NCBI GenBank assembly: GCA_046048895.1
Contig: JBJOFF010000019.1
Coordinates: 1 to 14,834, forward strand
Direction of reading: 5' to 3'
DNA: 14,834 nt
From: ZLKRG08 sp046048895
GTDB lineage: Bacteria > Actinomycetota > Actinomycetes > Nanopelagicales > Nanopelagicaceae
This document shows, in pieces, positions 1-8,128 of this stretch. Position numbers and translations under genes: made by a program. The first letter of the stretch is position 1. Each line of letters begins with the position of its first letter. Below the pieces are notes generated by a model, which saw nothing but the letters and a program-made list of their open reading frames with translations, had not been told where the DNA came from and made no database searches.

Positions 1-158
1 GGCTTTTCTGGTATCCAGGTCTATTTATCATCACCATTGCGCTAAGCGTTAACTTTATTGGTGATGGTCTTCGTGATGCATTTGATCCTCGTCAACGCCG
101 TCGCATCTCTAAGAAAGAGCGCGAAGCAGCGAAATTAGTTGCTAAGGCTGGTAACTAA
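1..158 (+). CDS. dppC: Peptide ABC transporter permease, DppC/OppC family (3' end only)
   Basis: Only the last 51 codons are in the window, read in the frame starting at base 3 and ending at the TAA at 156-158. The visible protein has a final membrane segment followed by the sequence LSVNFIGDGLRDAFDPR. That is the hallmark C-terminus of DppC/OppC-type permeases of the binding-protein-dependent transport family, and a basic cytoplasmic tail follows. The protein would sit in the cytoplasmic membrane and form the channel with a DppB-like partner, which presumably lies upstream outside the window. The matching ATPase gene follows on the same strand at 762, but a gene on the opposite strand lies between them. 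The stop codon overlaps the stop of that convergent gene. dppC versus oppC or another substrate class cannot be separated from this fragment. Confidence 0.9.
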   Translation, partial: LFWYPGLFIITIALSVNFIGDGLRDAFDPRQRRRISKKEREAAKLVAKAGN

Positions 159-733
159 TGAACAATCAGACCAATAGCGCTGATTGCAGTGCAGAGTGCA
201 ATAATGAAAAGTCCGCGATGATTCAAAACTTTACGGAATTCTCTACTAGCATCAGGGAAGTTCTTCCATCTGCTACGGGCCAAGTGCGCCGCCACACCAG
301 AATCACTTCTAGGAGATTCACCAAATCGAATGCTCTTGGTATCAGCCAGATCCATTCCCCTAATATCGCTGGGATGAACTTTTCGGCTGTGATAACGACC
401 CGGAGCTGGAGCGGCCCAAGCGTAGATAATCTCATCTGCGATTTGAATACTCATGGTGTATCTGGTTTCGATAGCTTGAACATCGCTCCAACCAATGACG
501 TAACTCCAAACTGGATTGATGATATCGATTCCTTCATCGCCAATTTCAACGCGTGGACGATGCAAAACCAGGTAGAAACCGTAGGCAATCAAGCCACCAA
601 TTCCAGCTACCAAGAGCGCATCACCAAAAGCGCTACTGAAGATGGTCTGAAATACCATCACCAAAACAATGCAGTACATGATGAACGCAGCAATGACACT
701 GGATTTGCTGCGAAAAATTTCCGAGTTAGTCAC
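155..733 (-). CDS. Membrane protein with PH-like domain (bPH_6 / CFP-6 type)
   Basis: The 192-residue protein begins with a hairpin of two hydrophobic segments (about residues 12-31 and 37-56). A soluble domain of about 120 residues follows, and the protein ends with a third membrane segment (about 173-191). The soluble part shows the pattern of actinobacterial bPH_6 (low molecular weight antigen 6-like) domains: VEIGDEGIDI, then IGWSDVQAIE, then a strand ending YAWAAPAPG. The function of this family is unknown. The start is GTG at 733 with no convincing ribosome site; the next internal ATG is codon 19. Its stop overlaps the stop of the permease gene, and only 28 bases separate its start from the divergent dppDF start. 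The opposite strand is also open here (158-769), but its product has no signal peptide, membrane pattern or recognisable domain. The PH-like identification rests on my pattern reading, not on a search. Confidence 0.78.
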   Translation of the reverse strand: MTNSEIFRSKSSVIAAFIMYCIVLVMVFQTIFSSAFGDALLVAGIGGLIAYGFYLVLHRPRVEIGDEGIDIINPVWSYVIGWSDVQAIETRYTMSIQIADEIIYAWAAPAPGRYHSRKVHPSDIRGMDLADTKSIRFGESPRSDSGVAAHLARSRWKNFPDASREFRKVLNHRGLFIIALCTAISAIGLIVH

Positions 734-749
734 GACTCAATCTTGGCAC

Positions 750-755
750 AAGGAG
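750..755 (+). promoter_or_regulatory. Ribosome binding site of dppDF
   Basis: AAGGAG lies 6 bases before the ATG at 762 and fixes the start of the fused ATPase. It lies outside the divergent gene, whose GTG start is at 733. No promoter stands out in the 28-base gap. Confidence 0.75.
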
Positions 756-761
756 CACTAA

Positions 762-2402
762 ATGTCTGAGCCGATTCTTAAGGTCGAACACTTCAACGTA
801 GATTTCTGGGTTGATGGCGTCTGGTATCCAGCTGCAGTAGACATGAACTTCAACCTCGAACCAGGCAAAGTTCTCGCTATCGTAGGCGAATCTGGTTCAG
901 GTAAATCGACAACCGCGCTTGGCTTGATGGATCTGCTCGCATCAAACGCTCGCATGTCTGGTAGCGTTAAAGTAAAAGATATTGAAATGCTCGGAGCTCC
1001 TCAGGCAACGCTTCGCCGTAACCGCGGAAAAGAAGTTGCTTATATTTTCCAAGAGCCGATGACTGCGCTAAATCCGGTTTACACTATTGGATTCCAGATC
1101 GTAGAAACGCTACGTACTCACTTTGATATGGGACCCTCAGATGCCGAAGCTCGTGCAATTGAGTTAATCAAACTTGTAGATATTCCAGATCCAGAGAAAT
1201 CAATTAATAAGTATCCACATCAACTATCTGGTGGACAGCGCCAAAGAGCAATGATTGCACAAGCGCTTGCTTGCGATCCTGGTCTACTTGTTGCTGACGA
1301 ACCAACCACCGCGCTAGATGTAACTGTGCAAGCGGAAATTCTAGATTTGATGCGCGACTTAAAGGATAAATTAAATTCAGCTATTCTCTTAATTACCCAC
1401 GATATGGGCGTGGTTGCTGATATGGCTGATGAGATTTTGGTTATGAAAGATGGCGTTACTGTCGAACACGGTGGCGCTGATCAAATCTTTAATAAGCCAA
1501 AGCATCCATACACCCAGAGCCTCTTAGCTGCAGTTCCTAAGCTTGGTAGCAGCCCTAAGCGCACCCTGAGCAATCCAGCAGATGTGAAGCCAGTTATTAA
1601 GCTGGAAAATGTCACTATTGAGTATCCAAAGCGTGGGCGCATCCCTGCATTTACTGCGGTAAAAGATTTCAACTTAGAGATCTACCCAGGTGAAATTGTT
1701 GGTCTAGTTGGCGAATCAGGTTCCGGCAAGACCACAGTTGGTCGTGCTGCGATTGGATTACTTCCAATTAAATCTGGAAAGATTGAAATTGTTGGTAAAG
1801 ACATCAGTGGCGCTAGCCAGAAAGATCTCTTTGCAATTAGAAAGCACACTGGAATTGTTTTCCAGGATCCTGCTAGTTCGCTAAATCCACGCTTACCTAT
1901 TGGCGAATCAATCGGTGAACCAATTTTCTTGGCCAAAGAAGCAACTGGTGCCGAACTTAATAAACGCGTTGAAGATTTACTTGAGCAAGTTGAACTGCCT
2001 CGTAGCTACCGCAATCGTTTCCCGCATGAGCTTTCAGGTGGACAGCGTCAGCGCGTAGGTATTGCTCGTGCATTGGCGCTGACTCCAGATCTACTTATCG
2101 CTGACGAACCAACTTCTGCGCTAGATGTATCTGTGCAAGCTCGTTTCTTAGAGTTGCTCCAAGAGCTGCAAGAGAAACTTAACTTCGCTTGTCTATTTAT
2201 TAGCCATGACTTAGCTGTGGTTGACATTCTCTCGCACCGAATTGCAGTGATGCAGGAAGGTCGCTTAGTTGAAGTTGGCGAACGTGACCAAATCCTTAAG
2301 CATGCTAAAGAGGATTACACACGTAAGTTAATCGCGGCAGTACCAGTTCCAGATCCAAAGGAACAGCGTCAACGCCGCGAAGCTCGCTTAGCTGGCAGAT
2401 AG
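762..2402 (+). CDS. dppDF: Fused dipeptide/oligopeptide ABC transporter ATPase (DppD-DppF)
   Basis: This 546-residue protein carries two complete ABC nucleotide-binding domains and energises peptide import at the inner face of the membrane. First domain: Walker A GESGSGKST at 42-50, Q-loop Q97, signature LSGGQ at 155-159, Walker B/catalytic glutamate D179-E180, H-loop H213. Second domain: Walker A GESGSGKTT at 317-325, Q-loop Q368, signature LSGGQ at 424-428, D448-E449, H482. Each half ends in the oligopeptide-type C-terminal extension (KHPYTQSLLAAVP; DYTRKLIAAVPVP), so this is a DppD-DppF fusion, not a single ATPase. Both sites look catalytically intact. The family usually has either two separate genes of about 330 residues or such a fusion. 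It pairs with the permease fragment at the window start. Peptide length preference cannot be judged without the binding protein. Confidence 0.93.
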   Translation: MSEPILKVEHFNVDFWVDGVWYPAAVDMNFNLEPGKVLAIVGESGSGKSTTALGLMDLLASNARMSGSVKVKDIEMLGAPQATLRRNRGKEVAYIFQEPMTALNPVYTIGFQIVETLRTHFDMGPSDAEARAIELIKLVDIPDPEKSINKYPHQLSGGQRQRAMIAQALACDPGLLVADEPTTALDVTVQAEILDLMRDLKDKLNSAILLITHDMGVVADMADEILVMKDGVTVEHGGADQIFNKPKHPYTQSLLAAVPKLGSSPKRTLSNPADVKPVIKLENVTIEYPKRGRIPAFTAVKDFNLEIYPGEIVGLVGESGSGKTTVGRAAIGLLPIKSGKIEIVGKDISGASQKDLFAIRKHTGIVFQDPASSLNPRLPIGESIGEPIFLAKEATGAELNKRVEDLLEQVELPRSYRNRFPHELSGGQRQRVGIARALALTPDLLIADEPTSALDVSVQARFLELLQELQEKLNFACLFISHDLAVVDILSHRIAVMQEGRLVEVGERDQILKHAKEDYTRKLIAAVPVPDPKEQRQRREARLAGR

Positions 2403-2413
2403 TTAATTACTCT

Positions 2414-3796
2414 TTAATTACCAGGACTTACAGTAGACATATTGAAGTCCTTAATTATTAGCGGTGGCATGTGCATATGGAAGATATCTCCAGCCCATTC
2501 TCTGGCCTGAGTCCATTCGCTTGTACCTGCTGCGCTAATTCGCGATAGCGCACTGACTGGAGAGTCATTCCAGCGGAAGTTATTGGTTGCCCCTTGAACT
2601 TCACCATCTTTCACGTAGTAAACGCCATCTCGCGTTAATCCTGTTAGAAGTAAGGTATTTGGATCAACCATTCGGATGTACCACATAGTTGTAAGCAGCA
2701 ACCCATGATTAACTTTTTTAATTAAATCATCAATAGAACCAGCTGCTCCAGGTACATCCATAAAGAAGTTATCGGAAATTGGAGTAAATGGCATTTTGGT
2801 TAATTCCGCTGATGAACGAGTTTGAATTAATGATTGCAGTACCCCATCTTTCAACCAATCGGTACGGGTAATGTTTTGACCATTATCAAATACCGAAGCA
2901 TGTGAAGATGAAGAGCTATTTGCAACGAATGTAGCGCCTGGCAATAAAGAACTTGAAGGATCACTATAAATATTCGCGCCGATTGGAGATAACTTCTCTC
3001 CTACTCTGGTGCCACCACCCTGCTTAGAAAATACACTTCTACCTTCCCAAGCGCTTCGAGCATCGGATACCCAGAACATATATGTGTAGAGATCTGCCAC
3101 GGTTCCCGAAGGCATAATTGTGTCATAACGACCTGCAGGTAAATCAATTTTCTTGCCCTGCCACTCAAGTCTTTGGCGAATATTCTTATCAATTTGAGCC
3201 ACGGAAACATTTGAGAAATTATGAGTTTCGATGCCATCCCAAGTTGAACGAGTGCGTTGATGAGATTTACCGGTCATCTCTACGCGACCAATTGGCGCAT
3301 CGTGACGAAGGCGAAGTCCACCTTTTGATCCCACCCAAGTTGTGGCATGCTCATGTTCAGCATAGCCAAATAATTCGATGGCATCCGATACGGAACGCTG
3401 CATCATTTCGCCAAGTTCTGGAGCAAAGGTTTTAAATACTTCTGGTCCAGTTGGTTGATGGGCCGCATCCCAATTGCCAATTGAAATATCTTTAGCTAGT
3501 GGCGCGTAATCGTCAGCCGCTCCTGCAGCTTTGGCAGCGGTAATTGCATCCTCAATAATCTGCGGAATTTCCGCTTCGGAAAGGCCAGTGCGCGTTACTC
3601 CGCCGGTAGCCATGCCACCGCCAGTAGCAATAAATGCAATCACAGTGACGCTACGTTCTTGAATCACGCCATTGGTTGTTAGAGTGCTATTTGCCCAACG
3701 TAAATTGGCTTGGGTCTTATCTTTAACAATCACAACACAATCATCACAAGGTGATGCTGCGGTAATTTTTTCGATTAAATCTTGTGCGCGCATCAT
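2414..3796 (-). CDS. tldE: TldE/PmbA-family subunit of the TldD-TldE metallopeptidase
   Basis: The 460-residue length matches TldE/PmbA (about 450 in E. coli). The protein has the family's C-terminal features, including the segment LLLTGLTRDGVYYVKDGE followed by NNFRWNDSPV. It lacks the HExxxH zinc motif, as expected for TldE, the non-catalytic partner of TldD. In E. coli the TldD/TldE heterodimer trims N-terminal parts of unstructured peptides (microcin B17 maturation, CcdA turnover). The ATG at 3796 overlaps the tldD stop as ATGA, so translation is probably coupled; a second ATG follows directly. A Ser-rich stretch (SSSSSH) sits in the C-terminal half. It ends 11 bases from the convergent dppDF stop, with only a weak AT-rich dyad between them. 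The substrate here is unknown. Confidence 0.9.
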   Translation of the reverse strand: MMRAQDLIEKITAASPCDDCVVIVKDKTQANLRWANSTLTTNGVIQERSVTVIAFIATGGGMATGGVTRTGLSEAEIPQIIEDAITAAKAAGAADDYAPLAKDISIGNWDAAHQPTGPEVFKTFAPELGEMMQRSVSDAIELFGYAEHEHATTWVGSKGGLRLRHDAPIGRVEMTGKSHQRTRSTWDGIETHNFSNVSVAQIDKNIRQRLEWQGKKIDLPAGRYDTIMPSGTVADLYTYMFWVSDARSAWEGRSVFSKQGGGTRVGEKLSPIGANIYSDPSSSLLPGATFVANSSSSSHASVFDNGQNITRTDWLKDGVLQSLIQTRSSAELTKMPFTPISDNFFMDVPGAAGSIDDLIKKVNHGLLLTTMWYIRMVDPNTLLLTGLTRDGVYYVKDGEVQGATNNFRWNDSPVSALSRISAAGTSEWTQAREWAGDIFHMHMPPLIIKDFNMSTVSPGN

Positions 3797-5295
3797 TTAC
3801 CTGCCTCTGCAACGGTATTAAGAATATTTATCTTGTCAAAAATTGCCGCCGGACATCCATGGCTAACTGCGGCAATCTGTCCTGGTTGCGCCTTGCCACA
3901 ATTAAATGCGCCACCTAATACATAAGTGGACGGACCACCAACCGTCTTCATGGCACCCCAGAAATCAGTGGTGGTGGCTTGATATGCAACATCTTTTAAT
4001 TGACCGACAATCTTTCCATTTTTGATTCGATGGAATTGTTGGCCAGTGAATTGGAAGTTGTAGCGTTGCATATCAATAGACCAAGATTTATCACCCAAAA
4101 TATAGATTCCATCTTCGATAGAAGAAATCATTTCATCTAAAGTCGGTCCGCTTGGATTTGGTTGCAAAGAGACATTAGGCATTCTTTGAATCGGAACATG
4201 ACTTGGGGAATCTGCAAATGCACAGCCATTGCTACGTTCACGACCTACACGTTGCGCGATGCGGCGATCTAATTGATACCCAACTAAAGTGCCATCTTTA
4301 ACAATATCCCACTGCTGCGCGGCAACACCTTCATCATCCCAACCAACTGTACTTAGCCCATGTTCAGTGTTGCGATCTCCGGTTACATTCATCAACGATG
4401 AGCCATACTTCAAAGTACCCAATTTATCTGGTGTGGCAAAAGATGTACCGGCATAGTTTGCTTCATAACCAATCGCTCGATCTAACTCTGTAGCGTGGCC
4501 GATAGATTCGTGGATAGTAAGCCAGAGATTTGAAGGATGGATAAGTAAGTCATAACGCCCTGCTTCAACTGATGGTGCTTGCACTTTCTCAGTTAAAAGC
4601 GCTGGTAATTGCTCGATTTCGGCATCCCAATTCCAGATCTGATTTCCCATCCACTCCCAGCCATAACCCGCTGGCTGCGCCAATGTGCGCATAGATTCAA
4701 AACCATGAGCTCCGATTGAAATTGCTTCTATTTGAGTCTGCATACGTACTCGTTGTTGAGTAGTGCTGGTGCCATACGAATCGGCGTAATGCTTCTGCTC
4801 TTTTACATACATGGTTCTGGCGCTGGTGTGGTTAACGCCTTGAGCGCTTAATAATTTTGAACTAAGTGATGCCAAACGATCTTTCTTCTCTGCATCTGAG
4901 ACCGCAAATGGATCAATTTCGTAGGCCGAAACCCATTGCTGCTTTGCATACACAGGCTCCGGCACTAGCGCAACCACTTCTGTGGAAAGTGGTTTTGAAG
5001 TCTTGGCCATCCCTACTGCAGTCAGTGCTAATTTTTTCGCGCTCTCTTCAGAAACTTCCGGTGAAGAGGCAAATCCCCATGCCCCGTCCACAATTACTCG
5101 AACACCAATTCCAAAATTGGTCTCGTCTGATTGTGTTTCTGGCGAGGCATCTCGCAAAATTAAATTGCCGGTGCGAGTTCTTTCGATTCGCACATCAACA
5201 TGTGAAGCGCCAGCGGCACGTCCAGTCGAGATTGCGGCATCTGAAATTGCATCTAAAGGAATTGCTAGGAAATCTGCATCCACGCTGTTAGCCAT
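3793..5295 (-). CDS. tldD: TldD-family zinc metallopeptidase, catalytic subunit
   Basis: The protein carries the TldD zinc motif HESIGH. Counted from an upstream in-frame ATG at 5313, the ligands are H268 and H273 with catalytic E269. The conserved cysteine of GGAFNCGKAQPGQ (C472 on the same count) corresponds to the third metal ligand in E. coli TldD. Length (500 or 506 residues) is close to the family's usual 480. I chose the ATG at 5295 because it begins one base after the katG stop and has an AGG a suitable distance upstream. The ATG at 5313, inside the katG reading frame, has no clear ribosome site. The gene is transcribed after katG and overlaps tldE by 4 bases. TldD/TldE would act in the cytoplasm on short or unfolded peptides. 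No peptide precursor gene of the microcin type was recognised nearby. Confidence 0.92.
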   Translation of the reverse strand: MANSVDADFLAIPLDAISDAAISTGRAAGASHVDVRIERTRTGNLILRDASPETQSDETNFGIGVRVIVDGAWGFASSPEVSEESAKKLALTAVGMAKTSKPLSTEVVALVPEPVYAKQQWVSAYEIDPFAVSDAEKKDRLASLSSKLLSAQGVNHTSARTMYVKEQKHYADSYGTSTTQQRVRMQTQIEAISIGAHGFESMRTLAQPAGYGWEWMGNQIWNWDAEIEQLPALLTEKVQAPSVEAGRYDLLIHPSNLWLTIHESIGHATELDRAIGYEANYAGTSFATPDKLGTLKYGSSLMNVTGDRNTEHGLSTVGWDDEGVAAQQWDIVKDGTLVGYQLDRRIAQRVGRERSNGCAFADSPSHVPIQRMPNVSLQPNPSGPTLDEMISSIEDGIYILGDKSWSIDMQRYNFQFTGQQFHRIKNGKIVGQLKDVAYQATTTDFWGAMKTVGGPSTYVLGGAFNCGKAQPGQIAAVSHGCPAAIFDKINILNTVAEAGK

Positions 5296-5296
5296 G

Positions 5297-7447
5297 TTAG
5301 AACCTATCTGCATTCATTACTTTTACCCAAGCAGTCACGAAATCATTTACAAACTTCTGCTTATTGTCGTCTTGGGCATAAAGCTCTGCATATGCTCGTA
5401 GAATTGAATTTGAACCGAAGACTAGATCGACGCGAGTAGCGGTGAACTTAACTTCGCCGTTATTGCGATTTCGAATGTTATATAGATTTTCCGAAACCGG
5501 CTCCCAAACAAAGTTCATATCAACTAAATTAGCGAAGAAATCATTAGTTAAAGCGCCAACATTGTCGGTAAATACACCATGCTTGCTATCGCCATAATTA
5601 GCGCCAATTACGCGCAATCCACCAAGCAATACCGTCATTTCTGGCGCCGTCAGCCCCATCAACTGCGCGCGATCAAGCAGTAGTTCCTCTGAAGAGACCA
5701 CATAATCTTTTGCCTGCCAGTTACGGAATCCATCATGAATTGGCTCAAGCGGTGCAAATGATTCAATATCTGTGGCTTCCTGAGTTGCATCGCCACGACC
5801 TGGCATAAATGGAACCTTATGATCAAAACCAGCTGCCTTGGCTGATTGTTCGATACCAACATTTCCAGCTAAAACAATAATATCTGCCAAGCTTGCATTG
5901 GTTTCTGCAGCTATCTTTTCTAATAATCCAAGAACTTTCTTCAAGCGTGCTGGCTCATTACCTTGCCATGATATCTGTGGTTCTAATCTGATGCGCGCAC
6001 CATTGGCGCCACCGCGTTTATCAGATCCTCTAAAGGTGCGAGCGCTATCCCAGGCTGTAGTAACTAATTCAGAAATTGATAAACCTGATGCTTCAATTTT
6101 TGATTTTGCCGCAGCAACATCAAAATTAGCATTGCCTGCTGGAATTGGATCTTGCCAAATTAAATCTTCTTTTGGAACATCTGGTCCGAAGTAGCAGCTC
6201 TTTGGACCCATGTCGCGATGAGTTAACTTAAACCAAGCGCGAGCAAATACTTCATTGAAATATTCAGGATTCTTGTAGAACTTCTCTGAGATTTCACGAT
6301 AAATAGGATCGACTTTCATTGCCATGTCGGCATCAGTCATGATTGGGTTGTATTTAATTGACGCATCTTCAACATCAACTGGTTTATCTTCTTCCTTGAT
6401 GTTAATTGGTTCCCACTGAGTCGCACCTGCAGGTGACTTCTTTAGCTCCCAGTCATAATTAAGAAGTAGATGGAAATATCCGTTATCCCATTTTGTTGGA
6501 TGGGTGGTCCATGCACCTTCAATTCCGCTCGTTACGGTATCTCTACCAATCCCGCGGGTTTTATGGTTATTCCAACCCAAGCCTTGCTCGCTAATGTCAG
6601 CTGCTTCAGGAGCTGGTCCTAAATTAGCTGCGCTGCCATTTCCGTGCGCTTTACCAACGGTATGTCCACCAGCAGTTAGCGCTACTGTCTCTTCATCATT
6701 CATCGCCATACGCGCAAAAGTTTCACGTACCTGCGCAGCAGTCTTTAGCGGATCTGACTTACCGTTAACTCCTTCTGGATTTACGTAAATCAAGCCCATC
6801 TGAACCGCTGCAAGTGGATTCTCCATGGTACTTGGCACATCAACATTCTCATAGCGAGAGTCGCTGGGCGCCAGCCACTCTTTCTCGGAACCCCAATAAG
6901 TATCAATCTCTGGCGCCCAAATATCGGTTCGACCAAAGCCAAAACCAAATGTCTTTAAGCCCATTGATTCATAAGCAATAGTTCCGGCCAGAATAATTAA
7001 ATCTGCCCAACTTACTTTATTTCCATACTTCTTCTTAAGCGGCCAAAGTAATCTGCGCGCTTTATCTAAGTTCGCATTATCAGGCCAGGAATTTAGCGGT
7101 GCAAAGCGAATATTTCCGCCACCCCCACCGCCGCGACCATCTGCGGTTCGATAAGAACCAGCAGAGTGCCAAGCTAAACGAATCATCAAACCGCCGTAGT
7201 GTCCCCAATCTGCTGGCCACCATGATTGGCTATCTGTCATTAACGCACGCATATCTTTCTTTAACGCTGCGTAATCTAAAGTCTTAACTTCTTTGATGTA
7301 ATCAAAATCTTTGCCAAGAGGATTGGACTTGGTGTCATGTTGATGCAAAATTTCTAAATTTAGAGTTTTAGGCCACCATTGTGAATTTGATCCACCAACT
7401 TTGGTGTGCGAGCCATGAGCAACTGGACACTTAGCAGAATCTGTCAT
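5297..7447 (-). CDS. katG: Bifunctional catalase-peroxidase
   Basis: This 716-residue heme enzyme breaks down hydrogen peroxide and can oxidise organic donors. The distal heme triad R90, W93, H94 lies in MIRLAWHSAGSYR. Y221 (GLIYVNPEG) and M247 are at the right spacing to form the Met-Tyr-Trp adduct needed for catalase activity. The proximal heme ligand is H262 in AGGHTVGKAHG. Residues from about 420 form the usual heme-free C-terminal copy, so the protein is full length (family about 720-740). The glycine run after DGR (six in a row) is in a loop that is Gly-rich in the family. A TAGGA ribosome site lies 7 bases before the ATG. There is no furA-type regulator beside it. The 3' end abuts tldD, so the two are probably co-transcribed. 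Confidence 0.97.
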   Translation of the reverse strand: MTDSAKCPVAHGSHTKVGGSNSQWWPKTLNLEILHQHDTKSNPLGKDFDYIKEVKTLDYAALKKDMRALMTDSQSWWPADWGHYGGLMIRLAWHSAGSYRTADGRGGGGGGNIRFAPLNSWPDNANLDKARRLLWPLKKKYGNKVSWADLIILAGTIAYESMGLKTFGFGFGRTDIWAPEIDTYWGSEKEWLAPSDSRYENVDVPSTMENPLAAVQMGLIYVNPEGVNGKSDPLKTAAQVRETFARMAMNDEETVALTAGGHTVGKAHGNGSAANLGPAPEAADISEQGLGWNNHKTRGIGRDTVTSGIEGAWTTHPTKWDNGYFHLLLNYDWELKKSPAGATQWEPINIKEEDKPVDVEDASIKYNPIMTDADMAMKVDPIYREISEKFYKNPEYFNEVFARAWFKLTHRDMGPKSCYFGPDVPKEDLIWQDPIPAGNANFDVAAAKSKIEASGLSISELVTTAWDSARTFRGSDKRGGANGARIRLEPQISWQGNEPARLKKVLGLLEKIAAETNASLADIIVLAGNVGIEQSAKAAGFDHKVPFMPGRGDATQEATDIESFAPLEPIHDGFRNWQAKDYVVSSEELLLDRAQLMGLTAPEMTVLLGGLRVIGANYGDSKHGVFTDNVGALTNDFFANLVDMNFVWEPVSENLYNIRNRNNGEVKFTATRVDLVFGSNSILRAYAELYAQDDNKQKFVNDFVTAWVKVMNADRF

Positions 7448-7491
7448 TTGTAATTCCTACCCCTTAGATAATTGATGTTGGAATAGTCTGA

Positions 7492-7519
7492 ATTCTATTT
7501 ACTATTTGAACAATTGAAA
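7492..7519 (-). promoter_or_regulatory. Possible katG promoter
   Basis: On the minus strand TAGAAT (7497-7492) resembles a -10 element and would give a leader of about 38 bases before the katG ATG. A poor -35 match, TTTCAA (7519-7514), lies 16 bases upstream. This is the best pair I can find, but the -35 is weak. Confidence 0.28.
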
Positions 7520-7536
7520 TACCTGCGTAAATGGAG

Positions 7537-7565
7537 AAGGCCACATCGTTTCACGATATGGCCTT
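7537..7565 (-). terminator. Hairpin between the Rieske gene and katG, probable terminator
   Basis: Arms of 12 bases (7537-7548 and 7554-7565) surround a 5-base loop. In minus-strand RNA the single irregular pair is a G-U wobble, so the stem is complete. In plus-strand RNA the same position is a C-A mismatch. The strand bias fits termination of the leftward transcript coming from the Rieske gene. Only a short mixed pyrimidine stretch (CTTCTCC) follows, so termination may be weak or factor-dependent. Confidence 0.45.
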
Positions 7566-7636
7566 TATATTGAGATTTAAGCAGCCCTGCCACTTCAAAG
7601 TCATGCTAATTGAGAGCAGTTTTTAGGGTGAATTTT

Positions 7637-7657
7637 GCCAGGGAAATTTTCCCAGGC
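7637..7657. promoter_or_regulatory. Long dyad of unknown role upstream of katG
   Basis: The centre is the perfect inverted repeat GGGAAA-T-TTTCCC (7641-7653). It is extended on both sides, after an A-A mismatch, by GCC (7637-7639) and GGC (7655-7657). The site lies about 190 bases before katG and 48 bases after the Rieske stop. No uridine tract follows on either strand, so an operator or mRNA-end structure is as likely as a terminator. Confidence 0.35.
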
Positions 7658-7705
7658 CAAATCCAGTTTTACGTTATCTAATTAAGTTTATTTAGGCGAC
7701 TTTAA

Positions 7706-8119
7706 TTAACCGATAATTGCGACATTTCTTGAGATCTTGATAGGGACTCGGGTAAGTCCTGTAGTAGCTGGTCCCAAAACCAAATCACCATCAGCTTCAA
7801 ATTCAGAGCCGTGAGCATTACAAATCCAACCATTCTCATTCTGTGTGAGAGTTACTCCCTGATGCGGGCAGGCAAGTTTGAAAGCAATGTATTTAGAAGT
7901 GCCAGTGCGAGCAATCGCAACTGGCACCCCCTTAACCGAACCAATCCTTATCGCTCCACCAACTTTTGCTAATGCAGGAACTGCCTTTAGATTTACTGAC
8001 AAGCGGCCACCAGCAAGCTTCTTTACCCCCGTATTTGCTACAGCGGGAATTTCACCTCCACCTAATGCGACAACTGCACAAACACCTGCAATGAAAGAAC
8101 GACGCGAAATTGGTTCCAT
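7706..8119 (-). CDS. Tat-exported Rieske [2Fe-2S] protein
   Basis: The 137-residue protein starts with a twin-arginine signal (SRRSFIAG, R6-R7) and a hydrophobic stretch to about residue 21. The Rieske cluster motifs follow: C84-P-H86 and C100-N-A-H103, then GSEFEADG. Folded iron-sulfur proteins are exported by Tat, so this is an envelope electron-transfer protein, either released or held by the uncleaved signal. Family Rieske proteins of the cytochrome bc type carry two extra cysteines forming a disulfide (CTHxGC, CPCH). Here those positions are V89 and N101, so the disulfide is absent and a lower redox potential is likely. It is too short for the bc-complex subunit QcrA, and no cytochrome gene is nearby. 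It lies 9 bases after the preceding gene, with an AGGAAG ribosome site, so it is the last gene of that operon. Its electron partner is unknown. Confidence 0.88.
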   Translation of the reverse strand: MEPISRRSFIAGVCAVVALGGGEIPAVANTGVKKLAGGRLSVNLKAVPALAKVGGAIRIGSVKGVPVAIARTGTSKYIAFKLACPHQGVTLTQNENGWICNAHGSEFEADGDLVLGPATTGLTRVPIKISRNVAIIG

Positions 8120-8128
8120 TCTTCTTCC

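Noticed and set aside
158..769. Open frame of 203 codons on the plus strand
   Set aside because: It is antisense to the membrane PH-domain gene, has a composition rich in Asn/Ser/Thr with no domain or membrane pattern, and overlaps the dppDF start. The minus-strand product has coherent membrane segments and a recognisable domain.
3118..3435. Plus-strand open frame inside tldE
   Set aside because: Shadow of a well-supported gene; no start signal or domain.
7555..7610. Possible 17-codon peptide on the minus strand before katG
   Set aside because: No ribosome site, very short, and its end overlaps the hairpin.
7706..8119. Identification of the Rieske protein as the cytochrome bc subunit QcrA
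   Set aside because: Only 137 residues, no multi-helix membrane region, no disulfide cysteines and no cytochrome b or c genes nearby.
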